Program-made: the position numbers and the translations under genes
In this document: piece after piece, positions 62,396-64,000 of the stretch
How the letters are laid out: the number at the start of each line of letters is the position of its first letter
Position numbering within the stretch: position 1 is the stretch's first letter
Assembly (NCBI RefSeq): GCF_023856365.1
Contig: NC_064544.1
Coordinates: 27,623,920-27,687,919, forward strand
Origin: Brienomyrus brachyistius
Lineage: Eukaryota; Chordata; Actinopteri; Osteoglossiformes; Mormyridae
Direction of reading: 5' to 3'
Length of the DNA stretch: 64,000 nucleotides
Notes under the pieces: generated by a model
The model's database searches: none
Seen by the model: only the letters and a program-made list of their open reading frames with translations
Told to the model about the DNA's origin: nothing

Positions 62396-64000
62396 TTATA
62401 TGCACATTGTAGACATTGCAGAATTAATCCCATCTCTTTTGCGCTGAGCCTGAAATTTGTCCGCTTCTGATACCTGATCACTCTGACTAAAATGTATAAA
62501 GGCCTGCAAATGGTGATCAGATTCGAAATGTTGTTTAAAGGGAGCAGATTTTCTCCCTCTTTCTCTCTCTCTCCCTCTGTGAAGGCTGTGGTGTCTTGGT
62601 TTACCAAAGTGTAAGTCAGAGAGGCAGAATCACATTTGTATCCTCAAAGGCTACAGATTGATATGGATTTTAAAGTGGGGAGAAATATGCAGTAAGGGTT
62701 ATCTGCAGTCACGTGTAACCAATGTCCTGTAACAAGCAGCGCTAACATCCAAAAATAGCAATTAAGGAGTGGTCAATGTATACAGCAATGCCCTGAAAGG
62801 CCTGGGCCAGGCCAGCAGCCTGCGTCAAACCCGTGGTGCTGCTCGGGGCCGTGTTGGACATGCATGGGAGAAATCAGTCCAGGAGCTATCTGTAATGTAT
62901 TGGCTTCTGTTTCCCAACAAATTACAAGGGAAACAAGTGCTTGATGGATATCAACTTCCAGATCAGGAAAGAGGCAGGAAGAAATACATAATACAAAGCT
63001 TATTATAGGATGATTAGCCCTAAGTATAGTACTTAAAGCCTTGCTAGAAGCTTGTTTTTTTTTTCATCACATGATTATGATTTTGCTATAATTGCATCTG
63101 TGTGAAATGTTATGATAGTTACCATGTAAACCGCAGCTCTCCAGCACAACAGCCCAGTTACCTTTATTCATAAGCACACTAAATGTCCATCAAGAGAACA
63201 GCTCTTACTTCCCAAAACGTCTCAGTAGTTGTTTGTTATGGCAACTCATCTGACACGCCAAGTCCGGGGTCAGAGGTCATCTGGCGGAACCCAGTGTATG
63301 ACACGGCGGGGCTGATGGGTAACGACTCAAGTGGGACTCAGCTCTCCTCATTCTTGTTCTGCCTTATTTGGGAAAGTTACCACTGAAAAGAATGTCTCAG
63401 GAAGTGATTTTTGAGGAGGTGGCATGAATTTAGTTTTGCAATATATTTCCATAAATAAAACAATACAAGACTGTCTGTAATCTATGCATTTCACTTTCTA
63501 TGTTTTAACATACATGACTCCTTCAGAGACTCACAGTGTATCGTTTAAAAAAATATATAGAAATTCTGTAACATGGATTTATATTCATACTTATGTATAG
63601 ACAGCTGTATATTTACTCATGTTGTAGCAACTGAGTGTGATGGCTCTCCTTTCCTGAACTTTCAACCAGGAAGTATTTGGCATCAAGAGATCAGAAGAGG
63701 TACCCATGAGAAGGTGGATCAGCAGGTAGACAAGTGGGCTGTGGGGTCAACAAGACCCCTAATGAGCAATAAAATTATATATGAAGGCTGGTAAGGACAC
63801 TGCCTGTAGGGCGTTACCTCTACAGGGGCCATGGAGTGGACTGTAAAGGTCTGAGAAGACCAGCACCCTCCTGACAGCATGCATGCCAGGTTCTAGCACA
63901 CTGGACCAGCTCAAATTCTGTACAGAAACAAGTCTTTAACAGCGTGATGCCAAAGCCAGCTCCATCAAACAGGCCATATTTCCTGCCTGAATGCCGTTAC
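62396..64000. other. Intergenic, noncoding
   Basis: AT-rich to mixed unique sequence with a CT-rich tract (62549-62580) and a T-run (63055-63065). No exon was recognised up to the window end. Confidence 0.55.

Noticed and set aside
22661..64000. cyp26b1 or other coding exons
   Set aside because: No cytochrome P450 signatures such as a heme-binding loop, and no splice-flanked conserved frame, could be found.

Overview
The window is vertebrate nuclear DNA, most likely from a ray-finned (teleost) fish. It has no bacterial features. Coding sequence occurs as short exons with splice signals, the rest is AT-rich noncoding DNA, and it carries tRNA-derived SINEs, Tc1-like and hAT-like DNA transposon remnants, microsatellites and a minisatellite of the kinds common in teleost genomes. 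The species cannot be fixed from the sequence.

The only gene I can support is the 3' part of dysferlin (dysf), on the + strand. Fifteen exons between 8726 and 19943 join in phase into 613 codons plus TAA. They cover the last two C2 domains (C2F, C2G), the single C-terminal transmembrane segment and a short extracellular tail. The 5' part of the gene lies upstream of this window. Counting back from the last exon of the 55-exon human gene, the first exon here corresponds to human exon 41. Bases 1-8725 would then be the intron that in human carries the alternatively used, calpain-sensitive exon 40a. That intron also holds a CpG-rich block at about 5560-6440.

The dysf introns contain two full-length tRNA-derived SINEs, one nested in an older SINE with a clear target-site duplication. 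They also contain a 193-bp hAT-type MITE with a perfect 8-bp target-site duplication, a strong CTCF-like motif beside it, and a foldback element. The intron at 13865 starts with GC instead of GT. A segment of about 171 bp occurs twice, once in an intron and once in the presumptive 3' UTR.

From about 22.7 kb to 64 kb I see no convincing protein-coding exon. In human the neighbour downstream of DYSF is CYP26B1, separated by a long gene-poor interval, so this part may be the fish equivalent (inference; no cyp26b1 exon is visible). It holds several complex, non-repetitive blocks that look like candidate conserved noncoding or enhancer DNA (24.04-24.34, 31.08-31.56, 33.93-34.65, 36.10-36.56, 37.33-37.87, 38.30-38.56, 54.83-55.08 kb). 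It also holds SINE and Tc1 remnants, and a striking 1.7-kb minisatellite of 19-bp units at 47857-49550 that leaves long open reading frames on both strands by arithmetic alone. Directly after it lies a nearly perfect 192-bp tandem duplication. A 44-bp tandem repeat sits at 62208-62395.
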